64,000 nucleotides of DNA from contig NC_021191.1 in the NCBI RefSeq assembly GCF_000389965.1, positions 8,371,501 to 8,435,500 of the forward strand, given 5' to 3'. This DNA comes from Actinoplanes sp. N902-109 (GTDB lineage: Bacteria > Actinomycetota > Actinomycetes > Mycobacteriales > Micromonosporaceae). The notes under the pieces are model-generated. The model did not search any database, had not been told where the DNA came from, and saw only the letters and a program-made list of their open reading frames with translations. Made by a program: the position numbers and the translations under genes. Positions within the stretch are counted from its first letter, which is position 1; each line of letters starts with the position of its first letter. Below, piece by piece: positions 8,459-17,021 of the stretch.

Positions 8459-9337
8459 GTGGACCGATTCGTGTTTCTGACCTTCGACGGGCTCAGCCGG
8501 GGCGCGGTGTACGCCGCGTTCGCCCTGGCCCTCGTGCTGATCTGGCGCGCCACCCGGATCGTCAACTTCGCCCAGGGAGCGATGGCGGTGGCGACCGCGT
8601 ACGCCGGGTTCGAGATCTCGGCCGCGACCGGCTCGTACTGGCTGGGGTTCGCGGTGGCGCTGCTGGCCGGCCTGGTGCTCGGTGCGGTGGTCGAGCGGGT
8701 GGTGATGCGCTTCGTCGACCACTCGGCGCCGCTCAACGGGGTGGTGGTCGCGCTCGGGCTGGTGCTGGTCATCCAGGGCGCGCTCGGGATGATCTTCGGC
8801 AACGAGTACCGGCCCGCCGATGCGCCGTTCAGCCGGGATGCCTTCACCGTCGGCGGGGTGGCGCTGCTGTCCCGCTTCGACCTGTTCGTGTTCGCCGCGG
8901 TGGGCGTGGTGGTCGCACTGCTCGCGCTGCTGTTCACCCGCACCGGCACCGGGCTGCGGATGCGCGCGGCGGCGTTCGCCCCGGACGTCGCCCGCCTGCT
9001 CGGCATCGACGTGGCCGGGATGCTGACGCTGGGCTGGGCCCTGGCGGCGGCGGTCGGCTCGCTCGCCGGGATGCTGGTGCTGCCCACCGAACTCGGGCTG
9101 CACCCCAACGCCATGGACATCGTGTTCGTGTCGTCGTTCACCGCGGCGGTGGTCGGCGGTCTGGACAGCGCGATCGGCTCGGTGCTGGGCGGGCTGATCG
9201 TCGGGCTGCTGCTGTCCTATGTGAGCGGCTACCTCGGGGCGACCGTGGCGCCCATAGCCGTCCTGGTGCTGCTGGTCGTGGTGCTGCTGGGCCGGCCTGG
9301 CGGCCTGTTCGCGCGGGAAGCGGCGAGGACGGTATGA
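8459..9337 (+). CDS. livH: Branched-chain amino-acid-type ABC permease (LivH-like)
   Basis: 292 aa integral membrane permease with about eight hydrophobic segments. The family-typical N-terminal region (GLSRGAVYAAFALALVLIWRATRIVNFAQG) and the cytoplasmic loop with LLGIDVAGM support LivH. GTG start is 18 bp after livF. The stop overlaps the livM start as ATGA. Confidence 0.9.
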   Translation: MDRFVFLTFDGLSRGAVYAAFALALVLIWRATRIVNFAQGAMAVATAYAGFEISAATGSYWLGFAVALLAGLVLGAVVERVVMRFVDHSAPLNGVVVALGLVLVIQGALGMIFGNEYRPADAPFSRDAFTVGGVALLSRFDLFVFAAVGVVVALLALLFTRTGTGLRMRAAAFAPDVARLLGIDVAGMLTLGWALAAAVGSLAGMLVLPTELGLHPNAMDIVFVSSFTAAVVGGLDSAIGSVLGGLIVGLLLSYVSGYLGATVAPIAVLVLLVVVLLGRPGGLFAREAARTV

Positions 9338-10317
9338 GCGTCGCCACCGCCGCACGCTTCTGGAGAGTGGACCGCAGGCTGCTGGGGATACTCGCCGGCG
9401 CCGCGGTGGTGCTCGTCCTCACCCTGGTGTTGCCGCCGTTCCGCACGTACCAGCTGGCCACGGTGGGCGCGTACCTGTGCGTGACCGCGGGTTTGACCGT
9501 GCTCACCGGGCTCAACGGTCAGTTGTCGCTGGGCCACGGCGCCTTGATGGCCACCGGGGCGTACACCCTCGCGTTGTGCGCCAACGCGGGCTGGCCGCTG
9601 AGTCTCGCGTTCGCCGCCGCCATCGTGGTGACCACGGCGGCCGGCGCGGTCGTCGGGCTGGCCGCGGCCCGGCTGCGCGGTCCCTACCTGGCCGGGCTGA
9701 CGCTCGCGGTGGCCGTGGTGGTCCCGGCGATCACCAGCACGTTCGACGGGACGTTCAACAGCGATCAGGGCCTGTCGGTGGCCCTGGAACCCCCACCCGG
9801 GAACGTGACCATCGAGCAGTGGCAGGCGTGGTTGTGCTGGGGCGCCGCCGTGGTGGTGCTGATCCTGCTGCATCTGCTGATCGGTGGCCGGTTCGGGCGT
9901 GAGCTGCGGGCCGTACGGGATGACGAGACCGCGGCCCGGCTCGCGGGGGTGAGCGTCGCCCGTACCCAGGTCCTGGCTTTTGTCGTCAGTGCCGCCTGCG
10001 CCGGGGTCGGCGGCGCGCTGTTCGCCGTGCTCGCCCAGAGCGTGTCGCCGGGCGCTTTCCCGTTGTCGTTGTCGCTGTTTCTGGTCATGGCGATCGTGAT
10101 CGGCGGCCTCGGCAGCCTGGCCGGTGCCGCGTGGGGCGCGGTCCTGCTGGTCGCGCTGCCCGCCCTGGCCCACTCGGTGACCGAGGGCATCGACGCCCGG
10201 CGGCTGGAGGGCAACCTGCCGCTCGCCCTGTTCGGCGTCACCTTGATCGTCGTCATGCTCGCCGCCCCCGGCGGCATCGCAGCGCTCAGACCGTTCCGCA
10301 GAAGGAGGAAGGCATGA
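9334..10317 (+). CDS. livM: Branched-chain amino-acid-type ABC permease (LivM-like)
   Basis: 327 aa second permease. About nine hydrophobic segments; the conserved NGQLSLGHGALMATGAY stretch and the coupling loop RDDETAARLAGVSVARTQVLAFVVSA are diagnostic for LivM. The ATG at 9334 is chosen because it makes the 4-bp overlap with livH and matches the family start; the same frame is open far upstream only as a shadow of the preceding genes. Its stop overlaps the binding-protein start. Confidence 0.9.
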   Translation: MSVATAARFWRVDRRLLGILAGAAVVLVLTLVLPPFRTYQLATVGAYLCVTAGLTVLTGLNGQLSLGHGALMATGAYTLALCANAGWPLSLAFAAAIVVTTAAGAVVGLAAARLRGPYLAGLTLAVAVVVPAITSTFDGTFNSDQGLSVALEPPPGNVTIEQWQAWLCWGAAVVVLILLHLLIGGRFGRELRAVRDDETAARLAGVSVARTQVLAFVVSAACAGVGGALFAVLAQSVSPGAFPLSLSLFLVMAIVIGGLGSLAGAAWGAVLLVALPALAHSVTEGIDARRLEGNLPLALFGVTLIVVMLAAPGGIAALRPFRRRRKA

Positions 10318-11567
10318 GACGTCTCTGCTTCATCTTCGCCGTCCTGATCCTGGCCGGCTGCAGCGACAGCTCCGGAGGTGGGGGCGGCGCGAGCACGCCC
10401 GGGGTGACGGACAAGGACATCCTCGTCGGTACGCACATGCCGCTCACCGGGCCCGCCGCCGCCGGATACTCGAAGATCGCCCCGGCCTCGAAGGCGTACT
10501 TCGACTACGTCAACGCCGGCGGTGGCGTGCACGGCCGGACGATCAGCTACAAGATCATGGACGACACCTACAACCCGGCCACCACCCAGCAGGTCGTCCG
10601 CGAGCTGGTGCTGCAGGACAAGGTGTTCGCGATCCTCAACGGGCTGGGCACGCCGACCCACACCGGGGTGCTCGACTTTCTCCGGACCAACCGGGTGCCC
10701 GACCTGTTCGTGGCCTCCGGCAGCCGCAGCTGGGACCAGCCGGACAAGTACCCGGGCACGTTCGGGTTCAATGTGGACTACACCGTCGAGGGCAAGATCC
10801 TCGGCACGTACGTCAAGGAGCAGCAGGCCGGCAAGAGGATCTGCTTCCTGGGCCAGGACGACGACTTCGGCCGGGACAGCCTGGCCGGGTTCGAGAAGGT
10901 CGCCGGCCCGGTCGCGGCCAAGCAGTCCTACGTCACCAGCAACCCCAACGTCGGGCCGCAGATGGGCGCGTTCAAGCAGGCCGGTTGCCAGGTCGTCATG
11001 CTCGCCACCGTGCCCGGCTTCACCGCGCTGAGCATCGGCACCGCCGCCAAGATCGGGTTCAAGCCGCAGTTCGTCGTCTCCACGGTCGGGGCGGACCTCG
11101 GCACGCTCAGCAAGCAGCTGGGCAGCGCCGCACCGCTGACCGAGGGCCTGGTCTCGGCCAACTACCTGCCCATGAGCACCGATGACAGCAACCCGTGGAT
11201 CCAGCTGTTCAAGAAGGTCAACGCCCAGTACAACGGCAATGCGGAGTTCGACAACAACGTCGTCTACGGCATGTCGGTGGCGTACCTGTTCGTGCAGAGC
11301 CTCCAGGCCGCCGGCCGGGAACTCACCCGCGACGGCCTGACGGCCGCCATCGAGAAGGGCGGGTTCCAAGGCCCCGGCATCGTCCCGCTGCGCTTCGCCA
11401 AGACCGATCATTCCGGGTACGGCGGGGAGCGGCTCACCCGGGTCGCGAACGGCAGGCAGGCGTACTTCGGCACCGCGTACGAGACCGACTCGGAGGCGGG
11501 GCCGGTCAACCCGTACACCGCCGCCCCGGCCACCCCGCCCGCGAACGGGATCCCGGCGGCCTCGTAG
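10314..11567 (+). CDS. ABC transporter substrate-binding lipoprotein (LivK/LivJ-like)
   Basis: 417 aa periplasmic-binding-fold lipoprotein. Signal peptide with lipobox LAGC (cysteine near residue 16), then a Ser/Gly linker and the type I binding fold (DILVGTHMPLTGPAAAGYSK, later TVGADLGTLSKQLG). It captures substrate outside the membrane for the LivHM/LivGF importer. A strong GAAGGAGG ribosome site lies just before the ATG, which overlaps the livM stop by 4 bp. Confidence 0.9.
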   Translation: MRRLCFIFAVLILAGCSDSSGGGGGASTPGVTDKDILVGTHMPLTGPAAAGYSKIAPASKAYFDYVNAGGGVHGRTISYKIMDDTYNPATTQQVVRELVLQDKVFAILNGLGTPTHTGVLDFLRTNRVPDLFVASGSRSWDQPDKYPGTFGFNVDYTVEGKILGTYVKEQQAGKRICFLGQDDDFGRDSLAGFEKVAGPVAAKQSYVTSNPNVGPQMGAFKQAGCQVVMLATVPGFTALSIGTAAKIGFKPQFVVSTVGADLGTLSKQLGSAAPLTEGLVSANYLPMSTDDSNPWIQLFKKVNAQYNGNAEFDNNVVYGMSVAYLFVQSLQAAGRELTRDGLTAAIEKGGFQGPGIVPLRFAKTDHSGYGGERLTRVANGRQAYFGTAYETDSEAGPVNPYTAAPATPPANGIPAAS

Positions 11568-11615
11568 CCGATGGGGCTAGGGTGGGACTGGTTACTCACA
11601 GGTAGGGAGTGCTGG

Positions 11616-12371
11616 ATGTCGAAGCTGTCGGGTGCCGTCGCGGTGGTGACCGGGGCGAGCCGCGGGATCGGGTTCGCGATCGCGCAGCGGTTCGTCGCCG
11701 AGGGCGCGAAGGTGTGCATCACCGGACGCAACGCGGAGGCGCTGGAGACCGCCGTCAAGGACCTGGGCGGCAGCGACGTCGCGATCGGGGTGCCCGGCAA
11801 GGGTGACGACGCCGACCATCGGGCCGCGGTCATCGACACCGTGCTCGGCGCGTTCGGCCCGGTCTCGGTGCTGGTCAACAACATCGGCATCAACCCCGCC
11901 TTCGGCCCGCTGACCAGCCTCGACCTCGGCGCCGCGGGCAAGATGCTGGACGTCAACGTGCTCGGCACGCTCGGCTGGGTGCAGGAGGCGCTGCGCGGCG
12001 GGCTGGCGGACAACGGCGGCTCGATCGTCAACATCGCGTCGATCGCCGGGCTGCGCCCGGCCCCGGGCATCGCGTTCTACGGCGTCACCAAGGCCGCGCT
12101 GATCCACCTCACCGAGGAGCTCGCGGTCGAGCTGGCACCGACGGTCCGGGTCAACGCGGTGGCGCCGGCCGTGGTCAAGACCCGGTTCGCCACCGCGCTC
12201 TACGAGGGCCGCGAGGCGGAGGTGTCGTCCGGCTACCCGCTGGGCCGCCTCGGCGTACCGGAGGATGTCGCCGGTGCGGTCGCGTTCCTCAGCAGCCCGG
12301 ACGCCGCCTGGGTCACCGGCCAGACCATCGTGCTCGACGGCGGTGTCACGCTGACCGGATCGATGGCATGA
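11616..12371 (+). CDS. Short-chain dehydrogenase/reductase (FabG-like)
   Basis: 251 aa classical SDR. The Rossmann motif TGASRGIG is near the N-terminus, NNIGIN marks the middle, the catalytic serine is in NIASIAG and the YGVTK motif carries the catalytic Tyr and Lys. The C-terminus ends DGGVTLTG. Probably an NAD(P)-dependent hydroxyacyl or alcohol dehydrogenase of the pathway fed by the Liv importer. The ATG at 11616 follows a TAGGGAG ribosome site and is preferred over an upstream in-frame start at 11571. Confidence 0.88.
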   Translation: MSKLSGAVAVVTGASRGIGFAIAQRFVAEGAKVCITGRNAEALETAVKDLGGSDVAIGVPGKGDDADHRAAVIDTVLGAFGPVSVLVNNIGINPAFGPLTSLDLGAAGKMLDVNVLGTLGWVQEALRGGLADNGGSIVNIASIAGLRPAPGIAFYGVTKAALIHLTEELAVELAPTVRVNAVAPAVVKTRFATALYEGREAEVSSGYPLGRLGVPEDVAGAVAFLSSPDAAWVTGQTIVLDGGVTLTGSMA

Positions 12372-12434
12372 CCGGGGCCGATGGCGCGACCGGGGTCGAT
12401 GGCATGACCGGGGTCGATGGCGTGAGGCGGGTCG
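12363..12434. repeat. Four tandem copies of an 18-bp repeat
   Basis: Copies at 12363-12380, 12381-12398, 12399-12416 and 12417-12434 follow ATGGCRYGACCGGGGYCG; the last is diverged at several positions. They span the stop of the first SDR gene and the start of the second. The second protein therefore gains a repetitive N-terminus (TGVDGM-like hexapeptides) and three alternative start codons. Confidence 0.8.
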
Positions 12435-13189
12435 TCGTCACGGGCGCCGGGGGTGGCATCGGCGCGGCGCTGGCCCGCCGGTTCGCCGCGGACGGCGCCC
12501 GGGTGATCGTCAACGACCTCGACGCCGGTGCCGCGCAGGCCGTCGCGGACGAGATCGGCGGCATCGCCGTGCCGGGCGACGCGGCGCACGAGCCGGACGT
12601 GCAGCGCCTGATCGGCACCGCCTGGTCGGAACTCGGCGGCTGCGACCTGTTCTGCGCCAACGCCGGCATCCTGACCGCGGGCGCCCCGGACGCCCCCGAT
12701 GCCGCCTGGGACAAGGCGTGGCAGGTCAACGTCATGTCGCACGTGTACGCCACCCGGGCGCTGCTCCCCCGCTGGCTCGACGGCACCGGCGGCCAGATCG
12801 TGTTCACGGTCTCCGCCGCCGGTCTGCTGACCCTGCTGGGCAGCGCGCCCTATTCGGTCACCAAGCACGCCGCCCTGGGCTTCGCCGAGTGGATGCGAGC
12901 CACCTACGCGCACCGTGGCATTACCGTGCAGGCGCTCTGCCCCCAGGGCGTGAACACGGCCATGCTGGCCAACGACGGCGAGAGCGCCAGCAAGACCCTG
13001 CTCGCCGCCGGGGCGCTGGAACCCGCACAGGTCGCCGACGTGGTCGCCGAGGCGCTCGACGGCGACAGCTTCCTGATCCTGCCGCACCCCGAGGTCGCCC
13101 AGTTCTACGAGCACCGGGCCACCCGGACCGACCGCTGGCTGGGCGGCATGAACAAGATCCAGCGCGGTTTCGAGGCGGGTGCGGTGTGA
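12368..13189 (+). CDS. Short-chain dehydrogenase/reductase
   Basis: 273 aa from the first ATG, which overlaps the upstream stop. The first 18 residues are encoded by the 18-bp repeat and are not part of the fold. Alternative in-frame starts are ATG 12404 and GTG 12422, the latter just before RRVVVTGAGGGIG. NAD(P)-binding motif TGAGGGIG, NAG in CANAGI and catalytic YSVTK are present. Same operon as the other SDR, presumably acting on a different intermediate. Confidence 0.87.
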   Translation: MTGADGATGVDGMTGVDGVRRVVVTGAGGGIGAALARRFAADGARVIVNDLDAGAAQAVADEIGGIAVPGDAAHEPDVQRLIGTAWSELGGCDLFCANAGILTAGAPDAPDAAWDKAWQVNVMSHVYATRALLPRWLDGTGGQIVFTVSAAGLLTLLGSAPYSVTKHAALGFAEWMRATYAHRGITVQALCPQGVNTAMLANDGESASKTLLAAGALEPAQVADVVAEALDGDSFLILPHPEVAQFYEHRATRTDRWLGGMNKIQRGFEAGAV

Positions 13190-14163
13190 AGGGTCTCGAC
13201 CTCGACCGGTTGCGTGACTACCTCGGCACCGGGGAACTCACCGGCACGATGTTCGCGGGCGGCCGCTCCAACCTCACGTATGCGGTGACCGACGGGACCG
13301 AGCGCTGGGTCCTGCGCCGGCCGCCGCTCGGTCACGTACTGCCGACCGCGCACGACATGGCCCGGGAGCACAAGGTTCTCGATGCGTTGTCGCGCGCCGG
13401 GTTCCCCGTACCGGAACCGATCCGGTTGTGTCTCGACCCGGCGGTGATCGGGGCGCCGTTCTATCTGATGGAACACGTCGACGGCACGATCTACCGCGAC
13501 CCCGGCGTGCTCGAAGGGCTCGGACCCGGCGCGATGCACGCGCTCAGCCTGTCGCTGGTGGACACGCTGGCCGACCTGCACGCGCTGGAACCGGCGGCGA
13601 TCGGGCTCGCCGGCTTCGGCCGGCCGGAGGGCTTCAACGAGCGGCAGGTGCGCCGCTGGAAGAAGCAACTCGACGCGTCCCGCAGCCGCGAGCTGCCCGG
13701 CATCGAGGAGCTGCACGCCCGGCTCGCCGCGAGCATCCCGGCCGGTGGGCCCGGCACGGTGGTGCACGGCGACTACCGGCTCGACAACGTGCTGATCGGT
13801 GCGGATCTTCAGGTCAACGCCGTGCTCGACTGGGAGATGTCGACGCTGGGCGACCCGCTCAGCGATGTGGCGCTGATGCTGGTGTACGCCGGCCGGCCGC
13901 TGCTGGACGGCCGCACGCCGCTGTCCATCCCCGGCCATCCGACGCTGGACGAGCTGGCCGGTCACTACGCGAAACGCTCCGGCCGGGACGTCTCCGACCT
14001 GCACTGGTACGTGGCGTTCGCGGCGTTCAAGCTCGCCGTGATCCTGGAGGGCGTGCATTACCGGTTCGTCCAGGGCCAGACCCTCGGCGAAGGCTTCGAC
14101 GCGGTCGGTGCGATGGTGCCGGCCCTCGTGGCGCAGGGACACGCATCGCTGGAGGACAACTGA
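13186..14163 (+). CDS. Aminoglycoside phosphotransferase-fold protein (ACAD10/11 kinase-domain type)
   Basis: 325 aa. Protein-kinase-like fold with the catalytic loop VVHGDYRLDNVLIG and the metal-binding VLDWEMSTLGDP. In ACAD10/11-type systems such domains act next to acyl-CoA dehydrogenases, phosphorylating 4-hydroxyacyl-CoA before elimination; here the acyl-CoA dehydrogenase gene follows directly (1-bp overlap). This role is inferred from context. GTG start overlapping the SDR stop by 4 bp. Confidence 0.85.
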   Translation: MKGLDLDRLRDYLGTGELTGTMFAGGRSNLTYAVTDGTERWVLRRPPLGHVLPTAHDMAREHKVLDALSRAGFPVPEPIRLCLDPAVIGAPFYLMEHVDGTIYRDPGVLEGLGPGAMHALSLSLVDTLADLHALEPAAIGLAGFGRPEGFNERQVRRWKKQLDASRSRELPGIEELHARLAASIPAGGPGTVVHGDYRLDNVLIGADLQVNAVLDWEMSTLGDPLSDVALMLVYAGRPLLDGRTPLSIPGHPTLDELAGHYAKRSGRDVSDLHWYVAFAAFKLAVILEGVHYRFVQGQTLGEGFDAVGAMVPALVAQGHASLEDN

Positions 14164-15368
14164 TGGACTTCGGGTTCGACGAGAAGACCGAGGACTACCG
14201 CAAGCGGCTGCTCGCGTTCATGGACGAGCACGTGTATCCGGCCGAGGAGGACTTCGCGGCCGGCTACCGCGGCGACTGGACACCGCCGGCGCTGCTCACC
14301 CGTTTGCAGGCCCAGGCCAAGCTGGCCGGCCTGTGGAACCTGTTCCTGCCCGGCGAGCACGGCGCCGGCCTGACCAACCTGCAGTACGCCCCGCTGGCCG
14401 AGCTCACCGGCCGCAGCCCGGTCATCGCCCCGGCCGCGCTCAACTGCGCCGCCCCGGACACCGGCAACATGGAGGTGCTGGCCGAGTTCGGCACGGCCGA
14501 GCAGCAGGACCGGTGGCTGCGCCCGCTGCTGGACGGCACGATCCGCTCGGCCTTCGCCATGACCGAGCCGCAGGTCGCGTCGTCGGACGCCACGAACATC
14601 GGCACCCGGATCGCGCGCGAGGGCGACGAGTACGTCATCACCGGGCGCAAGTTCTACATCTCCGGCGCGATGAACCCCAACTGCCAGATCTTCATCGTGA
14701 TGGGCAAGACCGACCCGGACGCGGCGCGGCACGTGCAGCAGAGCATGATCCTGGTCCCCCGCGACACACCCGGGCTCAGCGTCGAGCGCGGCATGACGGT
14801 GTTCGGCTACGACGACGGCGACCACGGCGGGCACGCCGAGGTGGTGCTCGACCATGTGCGGGTGCCGGTGGCCAACCTGATCGGAGAGGAGGGCTCCGGC
14901 TTCGCCATCTCCCAGGCCCGGCTGGGCCCCGGCCGCATCCACCACTGCATGCGGCTGATCGGCATGGCGGAACGCGCGCTGGAGCTGATGTGCACCCGGG
15001 CGCTGACCCGCACCCCGTTCGGCAAGCCGCTGGCCGAGCAGGGCGTGGTGCAGGAGTGGATCGCCGAGTCCCGGGTCCGCATCGAACAGGCCCGGCTGCT
15101 GGTGCTCAAGGCGGCCTGGCTGATGGACACCGTGGGCAACCGCGGCGCGCACACCGAGATCCAGGCCATCAAGATCATCGTGCCATCGGCCACCGAGTGG
15201 GTCATCGACAAGGCCATCCAGACATATGGTGCGGCCGGGGTCGGTCAGGACACCCCGCTCGCACGCCTCTGGGCGACGACGCGCACACTGCGTCTGGCGG
15301 ACGGTCCCGACGAGGTCCACAAGCGATCCCTGGCCCGCCGCGAGCTGAAGCGCTACCGGGAGGTCTGA
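14163..15368 (+). CDS. Acyl-CoA dehydrogenase (ACAD11-like)
   Basis: 401 aa FAD enzyme. The N-terminal helical domain begins DFGFDEKTEDYRKRL; FAMTEP marks the FAD-binding middle domain; DGPDEVHKRSLARRELKR near the C-terminus carries the catalytic Glu region. TGATG overlap couples it to the kinase-like gene upstream. The pair may work together on hydroxylated or branched acyl-CoAs. Confidence 0.9.
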   Translation: MDFGFDEKTEDYRKRLLAFMDEHVYPAEEDFAAGYRGDWTPPALLTRLQAQAKLAGLWNLFLPGEHGAGLTNLQYAPLAELTGRSPVIAPAALNCAAPDTGNMEVLAEFGTAEQQDRWLRPLLDGTIRSAFAMTEPQVASSDATNIGTRIAREGDEYVITGRKFYISGAMNPNCQIFIVMGKTDPDAARHVQQSMILVPRDTPGLSVERGMTVFGYDDGDHGGHAEVVLDHVRVPVANLIGEEGSGFAISQARLGPGRIHHCMRLIGMAERALELMCTRALTRTPFGKPLAEQGVVQEWIAESRVRIEQARLLVLKAAWLMDTVGNRGAHTEIQAIKIIVPSATEWVIDKAIQTYGAAGVGQDTPLARLWATTRTLRLADGPDEVHKRSLARRELKRYREV

Positions 15369-15399
15369 TGCCCCGCACGCTCCCCGGCCGGGGTTTCTG

Positions 15400-15996
15400 A
15401 TGCCCGCTGCCTCACCGCGGCCGGCCCAGCGCATCGACGGGCGCACGGCCCGCGCCGAACGCACCCGTGCGGCCATCGTCGAGGCCCACGTCACCCTGAT
15501 CCGCGACGGCGACCTGCGGCCCACCGCCGACCGCATCGCCAAGCAGGCCGGCGTCTCGCTGCGCGCGCTGTGGAGCCACTTCGCCGACATGGAGGCCCTG
15601 TTCGCCGCGAGCGGCCGGCTCATCCTCGAGCAGCGTGACGCCGCGCACGAGCAGATCCCCGCGGGCCTGCCGCTGGCCCAGCGCATCGAAGCGTATTGTC
15701 GTCAACGAGCCCGGCTGCTGGAGCAGATCGCGCCCGCCGCGAAGGCCTCATCGCTCAAGGAGCCGTTCTCCCCCGCGCTGCAGGCGTACCGTCGCAATCA
15801 CGTCCAGCGGGTCCGCGACGAGTTGCAGACGCTGTTCGCCGAGGAGATCGGCGCCGACGAGCAGCTGCTCGACGCGCTGACCGCGGCCAGCATGTGGCCG
15901 TCGTGGGGCACGCTGCGCGACGCGATGGGCCTCGACCCCGAAGCCGCTCGCGCCGCACTGACGCGCACCATCACCGCACTGCTCAACCAGGAGTGA
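15400..15996 (+). CDS. TetR-family transcriptional regulator
   Basis: 198 aa. N-terminal HTH (TADRIAKQAGVSLRALWSHFADMEAL, residues about 38-65) with the TetR spacing; C-terminal helical ligand domain. Last gene of the catabolic operon, 31 bp after the acyl-CoA dehydrogenase and 4 bp before the mdh start. It is a candidate repressor for the palindrome at 7006-7020, sensing an acyl-CoA or pathway intermediate; this is inference. Confidence 0.85.
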   Translation: MPAASPRPAQRIDGRTARAERTRAAIVEAHVTLIRDGDLRPTADRIAKQAGVSLRALWSHFADMEALFAASGRLILEQRDAAHEQIPAGLPLAQRIEAYCRQRARLLEQIAPAAKASSLKEPFSPALQAYRRNHVQRVRDELQTLFAEEIGADEQLLDALTAASMWPSWGTLRDAMGLDPEAARAALTRTITALLNQE

Positions 15997-16000
15997 TCTC

Positions 16001-16984
16001 ATGACGACATCCCCGGTCAACGTCACCGTGACGGGCGCCGCCGGCCAGATCGGCTACGCGCTGCTGTTCCGCATCGCGTCCGGCCAGCTGCTCGGCGACG
16101 CACCGGTCCGGCTCCGGCTGCTGGAGATCCCGGCCGCCGTGCGCGCCGCCGAGGGCACCGCGCTCGAGCTCGAGGACGGCGCCTTCCCGCTGCTGGCCGG
16201 CGTGGACGTGTTCGACGACCCGAAGCACGCCTTCGACGGCGTCAACGTGGCCCTGCTCGTCGGCGCCCGGCCCCGGACCAAGGGCATGGAGCGCGGTGAC
16301 CTGCTGGAGGCCAACGGCGGCATCTTCGGCCCGCAGGGCACGGCGATCAACGCGGGCGCGGCCGATGACGTACGGGTGCTGGTCGTCGGCAACCCGGCCA
16401 ACACCAACGCGCTGATCGCCCAGAGCCACGCGCCAGACGTGCCGGCCGAGCGGTTCACCGCGATGACCCGGCTCGACCACAACCGCGCGCTGGCCCAGCT
16501 GTCCCGCAAGCTCGGCACCCCGGTGCCGGAGCTGCGCAAGGTCGCCATCTGGGGCAACCACTCGGCCACCCAGTACCCGGACGTCAGCAACGCCACGGCC
16601 GCCGGCCGCCCGGTCGCCGAGCTGGTCGAGCAGTCCTGGCTGGCCGACGAGTTCATCCCCCGGGTGGCCAAGCGCGGCGCCGAGATCATCGAGGTCCGCG
16701 GCGCGTCGTCGGCCGCCTCCGCCGCGTCGGCCGCCATCGACCACGTGCACGACTGGGTGCTCGGCACGCCCGAGGGCGACTGGACCTCGGCCGCCGTGCC
16801 CTCCGACGGCTCCTACGGCGTACCCGAGGGTCTGATCTCCTCGTTCCCGGTGGTCTCCCGGGGTGGCCGCTACGAGATCGTCCAGGGCCTCGACATCGAC
16901 GACTTCTCCCGCGGGCGGATCGACGCCTCCGTCGCGGAGCTCGGCGAGGAGAAGGCGGCCGTGCAGAAGCTCGGCCTGATCTGA
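16001..16984 (+). CDS. mdh: Malate dehydrogenase
   Basis: 327 aa cytosolic-type NAD malate dehydrogenase of the TCA cycle. TGAAGQIGYALLFRIASG is the nucleotide-binding loop, NPANTNALIA the following motif, TRLDHNRA contains the substrate/catalytic Asp-His-Arg region and IWGNHSATQYPD carries the catalytic His. Full family length. It follows the TetR gene with 4 bp and may be co-transcribed. A strong hairpin terminator follows. Confidence 0.96.
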   Translation: MTTSPVNVTVTGAAGQIGYALLFRIASGQLLGDAPVRLRLLEIPAAVRAAEGTALELEDGAFPLLAGVDVFDDPKHAFDGVNVALLVGARPRTKGMERGDLLEANGGIFGPQGTAINAGAADDVRVLVVGNPANTNALIAQSHAPDVPAERFTAMTRLDHNRALAQLSRKLGTPVPELRKVAIWGNHSATQYPDVSNATAAGRPVAELVEQSWLADEFIPRVAKRGAEIIEVRGASSAASAASAAIDHVHDWVLGTPEGDWTSAAVPSDGSYGVPEGLISSFPVVSRGGRYEIVQGLDIDDFSRGRIDASVAELGEEKAAVQKLGLI

Positions 16985-16990
16985 CGGGTG

Positions 16991-17018
16991 GTGCCCGGGC
17001 CGTCCCCGGCCCGGGCAC
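16991..17018. terminator. Bidirectional terminator between mdh and egtD
   Basis: Perfect 12-bp stem (GTGCCCGGGCCG against CGGCCCGGGCAC) with a 4-nt loop, placed in the 37 bp between the convergent stops. There is no long T run, as is common in high-GC actinobacteria. Confidence 0.8.
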
Positions 17019-17021
17019 TCC

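Noticed and set aside
7718..9355. 545-codon minus-strand open frame over livF and livH
   Set aside because: His/Gln/Arg-rich low-complexity shadow; the plus strand has clear ABC motifs.
14058..15686. 542-codon minus-strand frame across the acyl-CoA dehydrogenase
   Set aside because: Shadow frame of a clear acyl-CoA dehydrogenase and TetR gene.
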